Origin: Exiguobacterium mexicanum
GTDB lineage: Bacteria > Bacillota > Bacilli > Exiguobacteriales > Exiguobacteriaceae
Length of the DNA stretch: 64,000 nt
NCBI RefSeq assembly: GCF_005960665.1
Contig: NZ_CP040676.1
Coordinates: 1,498,501-1,562,500, forward strand
Direction: 5' to 3'
A model generated the notes under the pieces. That model was not told where the DNA came from. It did not search any database and saw only the letters and a list, made by a program, of their open reading frames with translations. Each line of letters opens with the position of its first letter. The first letter of the stretch is position 1. This document shows, in pieces, positions 1-9,481 of the stretch. The position numbers and the translations under genes are program-made.

Positions 1-512
1 CTTGATGCAGCTGACTCGTCAAATTGCGGAACAATTTCTCGTCACGCCGGTCGAGCGCCTTGTCGATTTCGACGAGCAGACGTTCTTCCTCGAACTGGGC
101 GACCGAGGCCCGGATGACCGTTTGCGCGGACGTCGTCACTTCATCCTTAAGTTCGGCCACGGGTTCGAACGGGTTCAATTCAACGATGTCGATCCACATT
201 TCGTCGATCATCATCCCTTGGAAGTTGAGCTCCACGTAGATGGCGCCGTCATGGAGCCGGATGTCGTGATACGCCTTCTCGGGATTGACCGTGATGAGGT
301 CACCCCGGCGGTAACGGAACGGTTCCCCGTCAAAACCGTACGCCGTCATGATCAGGCTACGCGGTGAGACCGAGGCGTTCGTGACGAAATGAACGTTCCC
401 GAGTTTTTCTGGATGTCTGAGCCAGTAGTCGATAATCCACTTGGCTTCTCGTTTGCGAAGCGTATGATGAGCGAGGAATCGCTTTAAGAACATCTTTTTC
501 CGCTCGACCATA
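1..512 (-). CDS. ypiB: YpiB-like UPF0302/IDEAL-domain protein, 3' end cut by window edge
   Basis: The reading frame runs from ATG at 512 off the left edge, giving about 170 residues, close to the full length of the family. AGGAG lies eight to nine bases before the ATG. The translation has KREAKWIIDYW and HPEKLGNVHFV near the N-terminus, as in the UPF0302 (YpiB) family. Near the edge it shows ERLLVEIDKALDRRDE, the charged helix of an IDEAL domain. The biochemical role is not established. It follows ypiA in the same direction with a 23-base gap, an arrangement also seen in Bacillus, so the two are probably co-transcribed. Confidence 0.8.
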
Positions 513-535
513 TGACCCCATCTCCTTTGTATCGA

Positions 536-1807
536 TTAATCGTGGTCCGTCAACCGTTCGAGCCGCTCCTCCAGAACTTGGCGGTCGTCGACATCGACGG
601 TGAGCGCAAGCGTTTGCTCGAGCACTCGTTGCGCTTCGGCACGCTGTCCTTCTTCTATCAATAGTGTAGCCCATTCGATGGCAAATGACACGTCCTCTTT
701 ATAAACTTGCTCGATCGACCCGTATAACGTGACGGCTTGATCGTAGTCCTCGAGTTCATAGGCCGCCTTCGCTTTGTACCAGGTCATGAGCGGAGACGTC
801 GAATGCTCTTCGAGCGTGTCGATCGTCTCGAGGACGGCCTCCATGTCACCCGATTCGAATAAGACTGATAAGAGGAGCTCGGTCGCCTGGAGCGATTCCG
901 GGTTCAGCGCGAGCGCTTCCCGGAGTTCCTTGACCGCCTCGTCCGTCCGCCCTTGCTTCAAGAACAGCTTCGCCTTCACCGTCCGCAACTCGTCGTTGTA
1001 GTCGTCACGGTCGATTCCCTGATCGATCACATCCAATGCCTCTTCGAAGCGGCCGAGCGCGTCGAGCGCTTCCGTATAAGGCAAGTAGAGCGACGTGAAG
1101 TCCGGGTCCATCGCCCGGAGTGACTCGAACTGCTTCACGGCGATTTCATCGCGACCGATGCGATGGGCGGTCATCGCGTGACCGAACACGGTATTCAAGT
1201 TGCGGTCGTTTGCTTTCTCATACTCATTGAGCGCCTCTTCGAACGAGCCGATCATCGTCAGCGCCTCGGCGTAGTCCGCCTGATAGTCGAGTTCTTCCGG
1301 CAAGCGCAAGTGCGGCAGACGGGCATAGAGCGGGACCGCCTGTTCGAATGAACCGATCGACGCATACAACTCGGCTAGGCCATAGATGAGGAGCGGTTCG
1401 TCTGGATTCGCCTCAAGCGCCTCCATCAATTTCTTCACCGCGACCTCATCCAACCCTTGAGATTGATAGAGATCAGCGAGCAAGACGAGGCTGCGCATAT
1501 GCGCTTCCTTGTCTGTCGTATCAATCTTTTCGAGGACGGCGATCGCCTCTTCTTCCCGGTCGCTGTCCAAGTAAGCCTCGGCGAGTGACAAGGCGACGTG
1601 CGGATTGCCCGCGTAGTCGACGTAGAGTGCCGCGAGTACGTTCACGGCCCGATCGGCGAGCCCGAGTTCGAGGTAGATGTCGGCGATGGCCAGACGGTCT
1701 TCGTCCGATCCTTCCTTCTCGAGCGACTCGAGATGCATGAGGGCATGCTCGGTCTCACCTTTCTCGAGCATCTCAATAATATGATTCAATTCTATTTCGT
1801 CTAACAT
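536..1807 (-). CDS. ypiA: Tetratricopeptide-repeat protein YpiA
   Basis: This acidic 423-residue protein is built almost entirely of degenerate 34-residue TPR units, for example near residues 25-60, 125-160 and 260-300, the last containing a GRTDEAVKELREALALNPES repeat. There is no signal peptide or membrane segment, so it is probably a cytosolic protein-interaction scaffold. Length and position (aroA upstream, ypiB downstream) match Bacillus ypiA. AGGAGG lies ten bases before the ATG. No partner or function can be read from the sequence. Confidence 0.85.
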   Translation of the reverse strand: MLDEIELNHIIEMLEKGETEHALMHLESLEKEGSDEDRLAIADIYLELGLADRAVNVLAALYVDYAGNPHVALSLAEAYLDSDREEEAIAVLEKIDTTDKEAHMRSLVLLADLYQSQGLDEVAVKKLMEALEANPDEPLLIYGLAELYASIGSFEQAVPLYARLPHLRLPEELDYQADYAEALTMIGSFEEALNEYEKANDRNLNTVFGHAMTAHRIGRDEIAVKQFESLRAMDPDFTSLYLPYTEALDALGRFEEALDVIDQGIDRDDYNDELRTVKAKLFLKQGRTDEAVKELREALALNPESLQATELLLSVLFESGDMEAVLETIDTLEEHSTSPLMTWYKAKAAYELEDYDQAVTLYGSIEQVYKEDVSFAIEWATLLIEEGQRAEAQRVLEQTLALTVDVDDRQVLEERLERLTDHD

Positions 1808-1843
1808 GTTTATAATTCCTCCTACCGGCTACTCGTATTGACG

Positions 1844-3094
1844 TTATTCTATCTTACGGCCGAGGCGTTGTAAATCGTCACGGAATCGTGGGTAACTTAT
1901 ATCAGCTGCCTCAACATGTTCAATCGTCACACGGTCCGTCGTCAATAAGTCTGCGATTTGGAGCATCATCGCCAAGCGATGATCCCCGTGCGAGGAGACA
2001 TGACCCCCGTGCAACCGGCTCGGATAGACGTCAAATCCGTCCTCGGTTTCGCGCACATCGACCCCGAGTGCCGAAAGTTCGTGCACGACCGTCTGAATCC
2101 GGTCCGTCTCTTTCACTCGGAGTTCGCCCGCGTCCCGGACCGATGACGGACTCGTCGCTTGCGACGCGACGAGAGCGAACAACGGCAATTCATCAATTTG
2201 GTGCGGGATGGCATCCCCGTCCAAGCGGATGCCGTGAAGTGTACTCGTCGACACTGTCACGTCGCCGACCGACTCTTCCCCGAGCAAACGAACGTTCGTC
2301 ACTTCCGTCTTCACACCCATCCGTTCGAGCGTACGTAAAAATCCGATTCGTGTCTCGTTCAAACAGACGTCGGTCGTCGTGACGCGACTGCCCGGGACGA
2401 GCGCCGCCCCGGCCCACCAAAAGGCAGCCGAAGATGGATCGGCCGGAACGGCCACCGTGGCCCCCTTGAGCACGGATGGAGCTAACCGGATCGTTCGGAC
2501 ACCGTCCTCTGCCGTGATGTCCAATTGCCCACTGAACAAAGGCAGCATGCGTTCCGTATGGTCCCGCGATAAGACGGGCTCGCGCACGATTGTCGGTCCG
2601 GTCGCACGAAGTCCCGCAAGCAGGACCGCTGACTTCACTTGCGCGCTCGCGACAGGCAACGTGTAATCGATGCCCGCCAGCGTCCGGCCGTGAATTTGGA
2701 TCGGGGCGAACTTCCCGTCGAGGTCCGCGCCCATTTGTCGGAGCGGGTCCGTCACCCGACGCATCGGACGTTTTGAGAGCGAGGCGTCTCCGGTAAGCGT
2801 GAACTCCCCATCGTAACCCGCGAGAAGCCCTGTCAAAAGACGCATCGTCGTGCCCGAGTTCCCGCAATCGAGTTCGGCCGATGTGAGCGTCTTCGCCCCC
2901 GTGATGAGGAGACGGTCCGGCTCTTCGATGACGTCCGCTCCTAATCGCCGGATCGCCTCGAGCGTCGACCGGCAATCCTCGCCAAGGAGTGGATCATAAA
3001 TCGTCGTCTCCCCGGTCGCCACGGCCCCGAACAAGAGAGCGCGATGCGTGATCGACTTGTCACTCGGTACCCGTATGAATCCATTCAATCCCAT
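1844..3094 (-). CDS. aroA: 3-phosphoshikimate 1-carboxyvinyltransferase (EPSP synthase)
   Basis: Catalyses transfer of enolpyruvyl from PEP to shikimate-3-phosphate, the sixth step to chorismate; cytosolic. At 416 residues it shows the family hallmarks: PSDKSITHRA near the N-terminus, the PEP-site CGNSGTTMRLL around residue 78, RVKETDRI around 327 and GDHRLAMML near 370. The ATG is preceded by GGTGG at seven bases and lies one base after the aroB stop, so translation is probably coupled to aroB. In Bacillus the same enzyme is called aroE. In Bacillus a block of trp/aroH/hisC/tyrA genes separates it from aroB; here there is none. Confidence 0.97.
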   Translation of the reverse strand: MGLNGFIRVPSDKSITHRALLFGAVATGETTIYDPLLGEDCRSTLEAIRRLGADVIEEPDRLLITGAKTLTSAELDCGNSGTTMRLLTGLLAGYDGEFTLTGDASLSKRPMRRVTDPLRQMGADLDGKFAPIQIHGRTLAGIDYTLPVASAQVKSAVLLAGLRATGPTIVREPVLSRDHTERMLPLFSGQLDITAEDGVRTIRLAPSVLKGATVAVPADPSSAAFWWAGAALVPGSRVTTTDVCLNETRIGFLRTLERMGVKTEVTNVRLLGEESVGDVTVSTSTLHGIRLDGDAIPHQIDELPLFALVASQATSPSSVRDAGELRVKETDRIQTVVHELSALGVDVRETEDGFDVYPSRLHGGHVSSHGDHRLAMMLQIADLLTTDRVTIEHVEAADISYPRFRDDLQRLGRKIE

Positions 3095-3095
3095 G

Positions 3096-4142
3096 TCAAA
3101 ACCACCCTTTCATTTGATGGAACGCTCCAGTGAGTCGCTCGGCCGTGACGCTCGCAACGGTCACCTCAGCGCCGAGCAGGACGAAGCGGATCTGCCCGTC
3201 CCGATTCTTTTTATCGTGTCCCATGCCTGCGAGATACGTGTCAAACGATTGCCAGTTGACCGTTGTGATGCCTTCCCGCCTCATGAATGAAGCGAGGGTT
3301 TCGGCCCGTTCCTCGTCGCCGGAGACGAGGAAGGCGTACACCATCCCGTAGAGAATCGCTTCCCCGTGCGACAACCGGTATGCCTCAGCCGACTCTAACG
3401 CATGGCCGAACGTATGACCGAAATTCAGCCACGCCCTCACGCCTTGTTCGCGTTCATCGGCCTCGACGACTAATCGCTTCACTTCGATTCCTCGTGCGAG
3501 CCACGTTTCCCAATCGAGCGGCCCTTGTGCCAAAGCTGTGAACAACTCGGTCTCAAACGAGTGACCGAGGACGTAACGTGACAGATAGGCGTGCTTAATC
3601 AATTCACCGAGCCCGCTCAAGACGTCCCGCGCGGACAACGTCTCGAGACGGTCCACGTTATAGTGGACGCCCGCCGGTTGATAGAAGGCACCGATCGCAT
3701 TTTTCGCGAACGGATGGTTCACCGCCACTTTCCCGCCGACGGCCGAGTCATGCGCGAGAATCGTCGTCGGCACTTGTATGTAACGCACACCGCGCATATA
3801 GACGCTCGCTAAAAAGCCGGCTAAATCCCCGACCATGCCACCTCCGAATGCCACGACGAGCGTATCCCGGTCACAACCGCCCGTCAATCCGTCCGTGACG
3901 AGCCGTTCGATCGTGTCGAGCGACTTCGAGCCGTCACCTGGGCGGACGATCGACCAGACGACGTTCCGATGTTTATGCTCGAGCCGGTCCCGGAACTCAC
4001 TTCCGTGCAACCGGTCGACCGTCTCATCTGTGACCACCCAGACGGTGGAGCACGAGAAGTAAGGGACGCGGTCGAGCCAGGCGTCCCCTCGTTCAATTGT
4101 GACGTCGTACGGGGTCGAGGCGTTCACATGGAGCGTCACCAC
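3096..4142 (-). CDS. aroB: 3-dehydroquinate synthase
   Basis: NAD-dependent cyclisation of DAHP to 3-dehydroquinate, second step of the shikimate pathway. The 348-residue product has the nucleotide site [11 protein letters not shown] near residue 101, [20 protein letters not shown] near 125 and the metal-ligand region [10 protein letters not shown] near 247. The longest start is GTG at 4142, overlapping the aroC stop by seven bases; the next codon is also GTG, so the start could be three bases later. It is tightly packed between aroC and aroA, consistent with one mRNA. Confidence 0.96.
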   Translation of the reverse strand: MVTLHVNASTPYDVTIERGDAWLDRVPYFSCSTVWVVTDETVDRLHGSEFRDRLEHKHRNVVWSIVRPGDGSKSLDTIERLVTDGLTGGCDRDTLVVAFGGGMVGDLAGFLASVYMRGVRYIQVPTTILAHDSAVGGKVAVNHPFAKNAIGAFYQPAGVHYNVDRLETLSARDVLSGLGELIKHAYLSRYVLGHSFETELFTALAQGPLDWETWLARGIEVKRLVVEADEREQGVRAWLNFGHTFGHALESAEAYRLSHGEAILYGMVYAFLVSGDEERAETLASFMRREGITTVNWQSFDTYLAGMGHDKKNRDGQIRFVLLGAEVTVASVTAERLTGAFHQMKGWF

Positions 4143-5296
4143 GTCCGAATCTCCTCTCGGTATGCGGCGACACGTGACTGGATCCGGTTGACCGTGTCAT
4201 GTCCGAACGTCTCGCATAACTCGCGGGCGAGCTCAAACGCGACGACGGCCTCGACGACGAGCGAGGCGGCCGGGACGGCACAGGCGTCACTCCGTTCGAT
4301 TTGTGCGAGAAACGGTTCTTTCGTATCGATATCGACGGATTGGAGCGGTTTATATAGCGTCGGGATTGGCTTCATCACAGCCGTACAGACGATCGGCATG
4401 CCCGTCGTCATCCCGCCTTCGAAGCCACCGAGATGGTTGCTCAGCCGCGTATAACCGTCCGGGCCATAGGCGATCGGGTCCATGACTTCAGAGCCTGGTC
4501 GATACGCCATCTCGAACCCATCCCCGAACGCGACCCCTTTAATCGCGTTGACGCTCATGACGGCTCGGGCGATGGCCGCGTCGAGTTTTCGGTCGTATTG
4601 GACATACGACCCGAGGCCTGGGATGACGCCATGCACTTCCGTACAGACGACACCGCCGAGCGAATCACCGGCAGCTTTCGCCTCGTCGATTCGATTCATC
4701 ATCGCCTGACCTGCCGCCTCATCCATCGTCCGGACCGGCGACGCCTCAATCGCGGCGTGTAACGTGTCGAGCGACTCGTATGATGTCTCGGCCGTGACAC
4801 CGCCGATCACTTTGACATAGCTCACGAGTGACATGCCGACCGCAGCGAGCAGTTGCTTGCTGAGTGCCCCGACAGCGACACGGGCCGCCGTCTCTCGAGC
4901 GCTCGAACGTTCGAGCACGTCTCGCAGGTCGCGATGGTCATACTTCAGTCCGCCGACGAGGTCGGCATGACCCGGCCGTGGCCGGACGACGCGACGCTTG
5001 ATTTCAACATCCGCGTCGACCGGTTCGGCCTGCATGACGTTCCGCCAATGAGTATGGTCCTTGTTCTCGATCCAAAACGAAATAGGGGCCCCTGTCGTCA
5101 CCCCGTGACGAATACCGGCCCTCACCTCGATTCGGTCTGATTCAATTTGCATGCGACGGCCACGACCATAACCCGATTGCCGTTTGGCAAGCTCGTCATT
5201 GATTGCCTGCACGTCGACTTCAAGCCCGGCCGGCACACCCTCGATGATGATCGAGAGTCCGGGACCGTGCGATTCTCCTGCCGTCAAATAACGCAT
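4136..5296 (-). CDS. aroC: Chorismate synthase
   Basis: Converts EPSP to chorismate using reduced FMN, the last common step of the pathway that also feeds menaquinone. The product is 386 residues from ATG 5296, beginning [12 protein letters not shown], the family N-terminal signature. Further signatures are GRGRRM near residue 43 and RPGHADL near 114. An upstream in-frame ATG at 5317 lies only ten bases inside the end of cheR and has no SD, whereas GAGGTGG precedes 5296, so I chose the shorter form. In Bacillus the enzyme is named AroF. Confidence 0.96.
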   Translation of the reverse strand: MRYLTAGESHGPGLSIIIEGVPAGLEVDVQAINDELAKRQSGYGRGRRMQIESDRIEVRAGIRHGVTTGAPISFWIENKDHTHWRNVMQAEPVDADVEIKRRVVRPRPGHADLVGGLKYDHRDLRDVLERSSARETAARVAVGALSKQLLAAVGMSLVSYVKVIGGVTAETSYESLDTLHAAIEASPVRTMDEAAGQAMMNRIDEAKAAGDSLGGVVCTEVHGVIPGLGSYVQYDRKLDAAIARAVMSVNAIKGVAFGDGFEMAYRPGSEVMDPIAYGPDGYTRLSNHLGGFEGGMTTGMPIVCTAVMKPIPTLYKPLQSVDIDTKEPFLAQIERSDACAVPAASLVVEAVVAFELARELCETFGHDTVNRIQSRVAAYREEIRTW

Positions 5297-5306
5297 GTGC
5301 GCCACC

Positions 5307-6089
5307 TCACTCTTCAAATTTTTCGTAGAAGAAACTTTGTTTCATCTTGTAGCCATACCGTTTCGGTTGAAAGATTTGCTCCGTGCCCCCGACGAAAAGG
5401 ATCCCACCCGGGCGAAGCGAACGGTGGAATGATTTATAAACTTTCTCTTTCGCTTCCTCGGTGAAATAAATCAAGACGTTGCGACAGACGATCAAATCAA
5501 AATTCCGCTCGTAAACGTCGGCCAACAAGTTATGTTTTTTAAACGTCACCAACTTCTTGATGTCTTCTGTGATGTAATAGTCGTCCCCACGGCGAGTGAA
5601 ATAACGCTGCCGAAAATCAGGGGGCAAGTCGACGAGCGCCCGCTCATGGTACTTGCCTTGCTTCGCTTTTTCGATCACCACATCATCTAGGTCCGTCGCC
5701 ATGATCGTGAACTGGGCGGGTGACAAATGTTTCGATAATAGCATCGCTAACGAGTACGGCTCTTCTCCGGTCGAACAGGCCGCGCTCCAGACACGCAATT
5801 TGCCTTGGCTTTTTCGGATGAGCTCGGGTAAGATATCCGTCTCGAGCTGCTGCCAGCGGACGGGGTTCCGATAAAACTCGCTCACGTTAATCGTCATGCG
5901 GTCTAAAAATTCATCGTACAATCCTCGATCCGCTTCCATCGCTTTGAAATACTCGATGAACGTGGCATACCCTTTCTTCTCACGAAGCGCGATCATCCGC
6001 CGCTTCATCTGAGCCTCTTTATATAAATTCAAGTCGATCCCTGACTTCAAATAAAACTTTTTAACGAAGATGGCATAATCATTTATCAC
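5307..6089 (-). CDS. cheR: Chemotaxis protein methyltransferase CheR
   Basis: S-adenosylmethionine-dependent methylation of glutamates on chemoreceptors for adaptation. The N-terminal helical domain includes [23 protein letters not shown] links to a Rossmann methyltransferase fold with the SAM loop [15 protein letters not shown]. The 260-residue form starting at GTG 6089 has GAGG nine bases upstream and matches family length; the frame could extend to a TTG at 6137, but that has no SD. The gene sits between ndk and aroC, as in Bacillus, away from other chemotaxis genes. The ndk terminator precedes it, so it may depend on read-through or a promoter I cannot see. Confidence 0.93.
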   Translation of the reverse strand: MINDYAIFVKKFYLKSGIDLNLYKEAQMKRRMIALREKKGYATFIEYFKAMEADRGLYDEFLDRMTINVSEFYRNPVRWQQLETDILPELIRKSQGKLRVWSAACSTGEEPYSLAMLLSKHLSPAQFTIMATDLDDVVIEKAKQGKYHERALVDLPPDFRQRYFTRRGDDYYITEDIKKLVTFKKHNLLADVYERNFDLIVCRNVLIYFTEEAKEKVYKSFHRSLRPGGILFVGGTEQIFQPKRYGYKMKQSFFYEKFEE

Positions 6090-6166
6090 CAGTTCCAACC
6101 TCAATTCTTTCTCTTCTCCTAGATCATGTCGTGCCAAAACGAGTGAGAGCGCTTCAATCCCAATAT

Positions 6167-6196
6167 AAAAAGGGACAGGAGGCCCCCGTCCCTTTT
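6167..6196 (-). terminator. Intrinsic terminator after ndk
   Basis: A nine-base stem (AAAAGGGAC paired with GTCCCTTTT) with a GC-rich loop is followed on the minus strand by a T-rich run, seven bases beyond the ndk stop codon. Confidence 0.85.
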
Positions 6197-6203
6197 ATCG
6201 TCA

Positions 6204-6620
6204 TCAAACGTGTGATGCTTCAGTGGCGAACCAGAGTGACAATTCACGCTCTGCGCTCTCCACGCTATCTGAACCATGGATGACGTTTTGTGACATCGTC
6301 GAGGCCAAGTCGCCACGAATCGTTCCAGGTTGTGCGTCAAGCGGGTTCGTCTTCCCGATCATCAACCGAGAGACGGCGACGATATTCTCGCCTTCCCATT
6401 CCATCGCCACAACAGGACCAGACGTTAAAAAGTCGACTAGCTCTCCAAAGAACGGCTTTTCCTTATGTTCCGCATAATGCGATTGTGCAACTTCCACTGA
6501 TGGTGTCAACAATTCAAGACGATTCAACGTATAGCCTTTTTGTTCGAAGCGCGAGATGATTTCCCCAATCAATCCACGTTTCACGCCATCCGGTTTCACC
6601 ATTAAAAATGTTTTTTCCAT
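6204..6620 (-). CDS. ndk: Nucleoside diphosphate kinase
   Basis: Transfers the gamma-phosphate between nucleoside tri- and diphosphates through a phosphohistidine. The 138-residue product has [10 protein letters not shown] at the start and the catalytic-histidine motif NVIHGSDS near residue 115. RSLMIG-type residues of the fold are present as [10 protein letters not shown]. The ATG is preceded by AGGGGG. It lies between hepT and cheR as in Bacillus; the 91-base gap to hepT could hold a promoter, but none is clear. Confidence 0.96.
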   Translation of the reverse strand: MEKTFLMVKPDGVKRGLIGEIISRFEQKGYTLNRLELLTPSVEVAQSHYAEHKEKPFFGELVDFLTSGPVVAMEWEGENIVAVSRLMIGKTNPLDAQPGTIRGDLASTMSQNVIHGSDSVESAERELSLWFATEASHV

Positions 6621-6711
6621 TTCCCTAATCCCCCTAAATCGATCTGTGTACCATGTACGTTATTAGTTTACACGGTCATCACCATTATTGAAAGGGTTTA
6701 CAAGGTGCCGA

Positions 6712-7674
6712 TTACCATTTTCGTTTCCCGATGTACTCGGCAATCTCGATGAGGGAGCGTTTGTCGACCACGTCCGGTAACCCGTCAAGACGTCGGATCG
6801 CCCGGTTCACATAACGGTCGATCGTCCGTTGGCTCCGCTCGAGCGTCCCGTTGCGTTGCACTTCACGAACGAGCGTGTGCGTCAAAGCATAATCAGACGA
6901 ATGACTGACTTGTTGCAACCGATCGAAAAATTCCGGATTTTCCGCTGAATAGAAGAGCGGTAGCGTTTTATGGCCGTGTTTCAAATCTTCACCGACCGGT
7001 TTTCCGAGTTGGAAACTTTTTGCGGTGAAGTCGAGCAAGTCGTCCGTCATTTGAAACGCCATCCCGATATCATAGCCGAACAACCGCAGCTGTTTGACAA
7101 CGTCAGGAGAGGCTCCCGAGACGACGGCACCAGCCGCACAACTCGTCTCGATCAACAGCGCCGTCTTGCGGGCGATGCGGTCGAGATATCGTTTCGGAGA
7201 CTGGGCCCAGTCATATTGATCTTGGATTTGATTGATCTCCCCGACACAGATCAGTTCCATCGTTTCAGCCATGATTTGCATCACGTCTGGGGAATCGATC
7301 TCAGAGACGAGCCGAATCGCTTCACCGAACAACGTATTACCGGTGTACATCGCGACCCGTTCATCGTAACGTTCCATGACGGTCGGTTTGCCGCGGCGCA
7401 ATGTGGCGTCATCGATGACGTCGTCATGAACGAGCGAGGCCATATGAATCAATTCTAGACTCGCCGCCACTTTCGTCAATCGGATGTCTTTCGTCTGTCC
7501 GAATCCGGCGCTAAGCAGGACGAACGCCGGCCGAATCCGCTTCCCGCCCGCGTCTAACAGTTGTTTCGAAGCCGCTTCGATGACCGGATGATCGGTTTGG
7601 ACTCGCGTCGACAAGAACCGGTCAATCTGTTCAATCTCTCGGTTCATGTGGCGATAAAGTCGCTTCAAAGACAT
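6712..7674 (-). CDS. hepT: Heptaprenyl diphosphate synthase component II
   Basis: Catalytic subunit of the two-component trans-prenyl transferase that makes the menaquinone side chain. The 320-residue protein carries GGKRIRPAFVLL, the first Asp-rich motif LVHDDVIDDA near residue 81 and the second, FQMTDDLLDF, near 210. It starts four bases after menG ends. The regulatory component hepS lies two genes upstream, so hepS-menG-hepT form one menaquinone unit. Chain length (C35) is inferred from the hepS partner and Bacillus order, not proven. Confidence 0.93.
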   Translation of the reverse strand: MSLKRLYRHMNREIEQIDRFLSTRVQTDHPVIEAASKQLLDAGGKRIRPAFVLLSAGFGQTKDIRLTKVAASLELIHMASLVHDDVIDDATLRRGKPTVMERYDERVAMYTGNTLFGEAIRLVSEIDSPDVMQIMAETMELICVGEINQIQDQYDWAQSPKRYLDRIARKTALLIETSCAAGAVVSGASPDVVKQLRLFGYDIGMAFQMTDDLLDFTAKSFQLGKPVGEDLKHGHKTLPLFYSAENPEFFDRLQQVSHSSDYALTHTLVREVQRNGTLERSQRTIDRYVNRAIRRLDGLPDVVDKRSLIEIAEYIGKRKW

Positions 7675-7677
7675 CGG

Positions 7678-8379
7678 TCACCACTTCTTTCCTAAGTGCA
7701 TGGCACACGCACCGCCGGAGAACGCCTTCACTTCGACTTGTTCGAATCCTGCCGTCTCAAACATCCGTTTTAGTGTCAACCGGTCCGGGAATTGATCGGT
7801 CGATTCTTGGAGCCACTTATATTGATCATACGAGCCGGCAAACACTTTACCGAACAGTGGCATGACCGACCCAAAGTAAAATCGATATAGCTCGCTGAAG
7901 AGCGGTGCCGTCGGTTGGCTCGTCTCGAGACAGACGACCGTCCCACCCGGCTTCAACACCCGGTGCATCTCACGGAGCACCGTCATATAGTCCGGGACGT
8001 TGCGAAGACCAAAACCGATCGTCACATAGTCGAACGAGTGATCGCCGAACGGCAATGCCATCGCGTTACCATGGATGAGTTCGATTGTCGGATATTCTTC
8101 CACTTTCTCTTGTCCGACCGCGAGCATGTTCTCGGAGAAATCTAGACCTTTGACGACACCGGTATTCCCGGCCGCCTCGGCGAGTTGAATCGTCCAATCA
8201 GCCGTCCCGCAACAGACGTCGAGACATTTAGCCCCTGGGAACACTTGCATGCGACGCATTGTCGCTTTGCGCCACCATTTATGCAAACGGAAGCTGATGA
8301 TCGAGTTCATCGTATCGTAGCTCGGTGAGATTGATTGAAACACGTCATATACTTTTTGCTCTTTTTCTTTCGGTTGCAA
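7678..8379 (-). CDS. menG: Demethylmenaquinone methyltransferase
   Basis: SAM-dependent C-methylation, the last step of menaquinone synthesis. The 233-residue UbiE/MenG-type protein has the SAM loop [14 protein letters not shown] near residue 50, GLDFSENML near 78 and GFGLRNVPD near 120. The start is TTG at 8379, with AAAGGA nine bases upstream and no better in-frame start. It lies between hepS and hepT. Family and context agree, so the call is firm. Confidence 0.95.
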   Translation of the reverse strand: MQPKEKEQKVYDVFQSISPSYDTMNSIISFRLHKWWRKATMRRMQVFPGAKCLDVCCGTADWTIQLAEAAGNTGVVKGLDFSENMLAVGQEKVEEYPTIELIHGNAMALPFGDHSFDYVTIGFGLRNVPDYMTVLREMHRVLKPGGTVVCLETSQPTAPLFSELYRFYFGSVMPLFGKVFAGSYDQYKWLQESTDQFPDRLTLKRMFETAGFEQVEVKAFSGGACAMHLGKKW

Positions 8380-8399
8380 TACGTAACATCCTTTCCGTT

Positions 8400-8972
8400 C
8401 TAAGCGACAGCGTGCGCCAGGAGCGTCGATAGCTGTTCTCGTTGTTCTTGGCGCAGTTCCGCCGCCTTTCGTTCGATGATCGTTTTTCCGTATGCGGTCA
8501 AGTAAGCCTGACCGATCACTTCAGAAAACGTTTTGATCAATCCGAAGTTCGCTTCCATCCACGTCGTGACAGGTACGTCTGCGTCTAACGCAAGTGTACA
8601 TTTCGCCCCATTGACGAGCTGGACCGTCCGGCCGAAGCAATTGCTATAATCGGCAGGAAACAGGGCCAGAATTTTATAAAATTGAGCCGAGGCATAATCG
8701 CCGGCGAGCACTTTCAATTGCCGCTCGAGCGATCCGTTCGGACTATCCTTTACTTGATCGTGCAGTTCGAGCGCTTGGTGCGCAAAATACGTCGCAAGCA
8801 CGAGCTGACGTTGTTGATTCGATTCGATTTCAATCATCTCGACCATCCAACGAAGTAAAGGCATGTCGACTGCGGGTACAATCTCGTGTCTCGTCAAATA
8901 CGGATGGGTCATGCGTTCTTCGATTTGACGAGCAAGGTCGGTGACAACGGTTTCGTATGTCATCTGTTCCAT
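8400..8972 (-). CDS. hepS: Heptaprenyl diphosphate synthase component I
   Basis: Non-catalytic partner of HepT. The 190-residue reading from ATG 8972, which has GAGGGG close upstream, shows [32 protein letters not shown] and [16 protein letters not shown]-like segments typical of the HEPPP_synt_1 family. It is shorter than the roughly 250 residues of the Bacillus protein. The frame stays open upstream to 9233, but that part overlaps the hup terminator and the 3' half of hup and is implausible. The assignment rests on the family pattern plus adjacency to menG and hepT. Confidence 0.82.
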   Translation of the reverse strand: MEQMTYETVVTDLARQIEERMTHPYLTRHEIVPAVDMPLLRWMVEMIEIESNQQRQLVLATYFAHQALELHDQVKDSPNGSLERQLKVLAGDYASAQFYKILALFPADYSNCFGRTVQLVNGAKCTLALDADVPVTTWMEANFGLIKTFSEVIGQAYLTAYGKTIIERKAAELRQEQREQLSTLLAHAVA

Positions 8973-9010
8973 GCTATTCCCCCTCGTCCTCTTCGTTGTC
9001 ATTCTGACAT

Positions 9011-9016
9011 AGTATA
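9011..9016 (-). promoter_or_regulatory. Probable extended -10 promoter for hepS
   Basis: On the minus strand TATACT is preceded by TGC, an extended -10 element, about 40 bases before the hepS start. The corresponding -35 region is poor. Confidence 0.45.
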
Positions 9017-9062
9017 GCACATTTTTGTCACATTCACGCCATGTGAACTCGCTTTCCACCAC

Positions 9063-9085
9063 AAAAAAAGCCGCCTTTCGGCGAC
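9063..9085 (-). terminator. Intrinsic terminator after hup
   Basis: GTCGCC-GAAA-GGCGGC hairpin followed by seven T on the minus strand, shortly after the hup stop codon. Confidence 0.9.
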
Positions 9086-9099
9086 TTATGTATTGCACA

Positions 9100-9372
9100 T
9101 TATTTGACCGCATCTTTGAGCGCTTTACCTGCTTTGAAGGCAGGAACTTTGCTCGCCGGGATTTCGATATCTTCTTTCGTACGTGGGTTACGGCCTTTAC
9201 GGGCAGCACGTTCACGAACTTCAAAAGTACCAAAACCGATCAATTGAATTTTATCACCGTTTTGGAGTGCTTCAGTGATAGATTCGAATGTAGCTTCTAC
9301 AACTTGTGTAGCTTCTTTTTTCGAAACGTTGGCTTTCTCCGCAACTGCTTGGATCAATTCAGTTTTGTTCAT
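9100..9372 (-). CDS. hup: HU-type nucleoid DNA-binding protein
   Basis: Small basic dimeric DNA-bending protein that compacts the nucleoid. The 90-residue product has [20 protein letters not shown] and the HU signature [20 protein letters not shown] around residues 46-65. A strong AGGAGGTGA precedes the start; GTG at 9375 directly before the ATG could also serve. It has its own promoter and terminator. In Bacillus, spoIVA lies upstream and folE/mtrB lie downstream; neither is present here. Confidence 0.97.
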   Translation of the reverse strand: MNKTELIQAVAEKANVSKKEATQVVEATFESITEALQNGDKIQLIGFGTFEVRERAARKGRNPRTKEDIEIPASKVPAFKAGKALKDAVK

Positions 9373-9410
9373 CACGATTCACCTCCTCTCACAGGGAGTT
9401 TACGGGATTA

Positions 9411-9439
9411 ATCATATCGTACAAACGTTGATATGACAA
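9411..9439 (-). promoter_or_regulatory. SigA-type promoter of hup
   Basis: On the minus strand TTGTCA at 9434-9439 and TATGAT at 9411-9416 are separated by exactly 17 bases, about 40 bases upstream of the hup start. Confidence 0.8.
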
Positions 9440-9481
9440 CATTTTTTAAGTGAAAAGCCCATATTCGACCCGTTCCGACGA

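Noticed and set aside
8973-9233. Longer N-terminus for hepS
   Set aside because: It runs back through the hup terminator and into the antisense-free 3' half of hup; basic low-complexity residues unlike the family.
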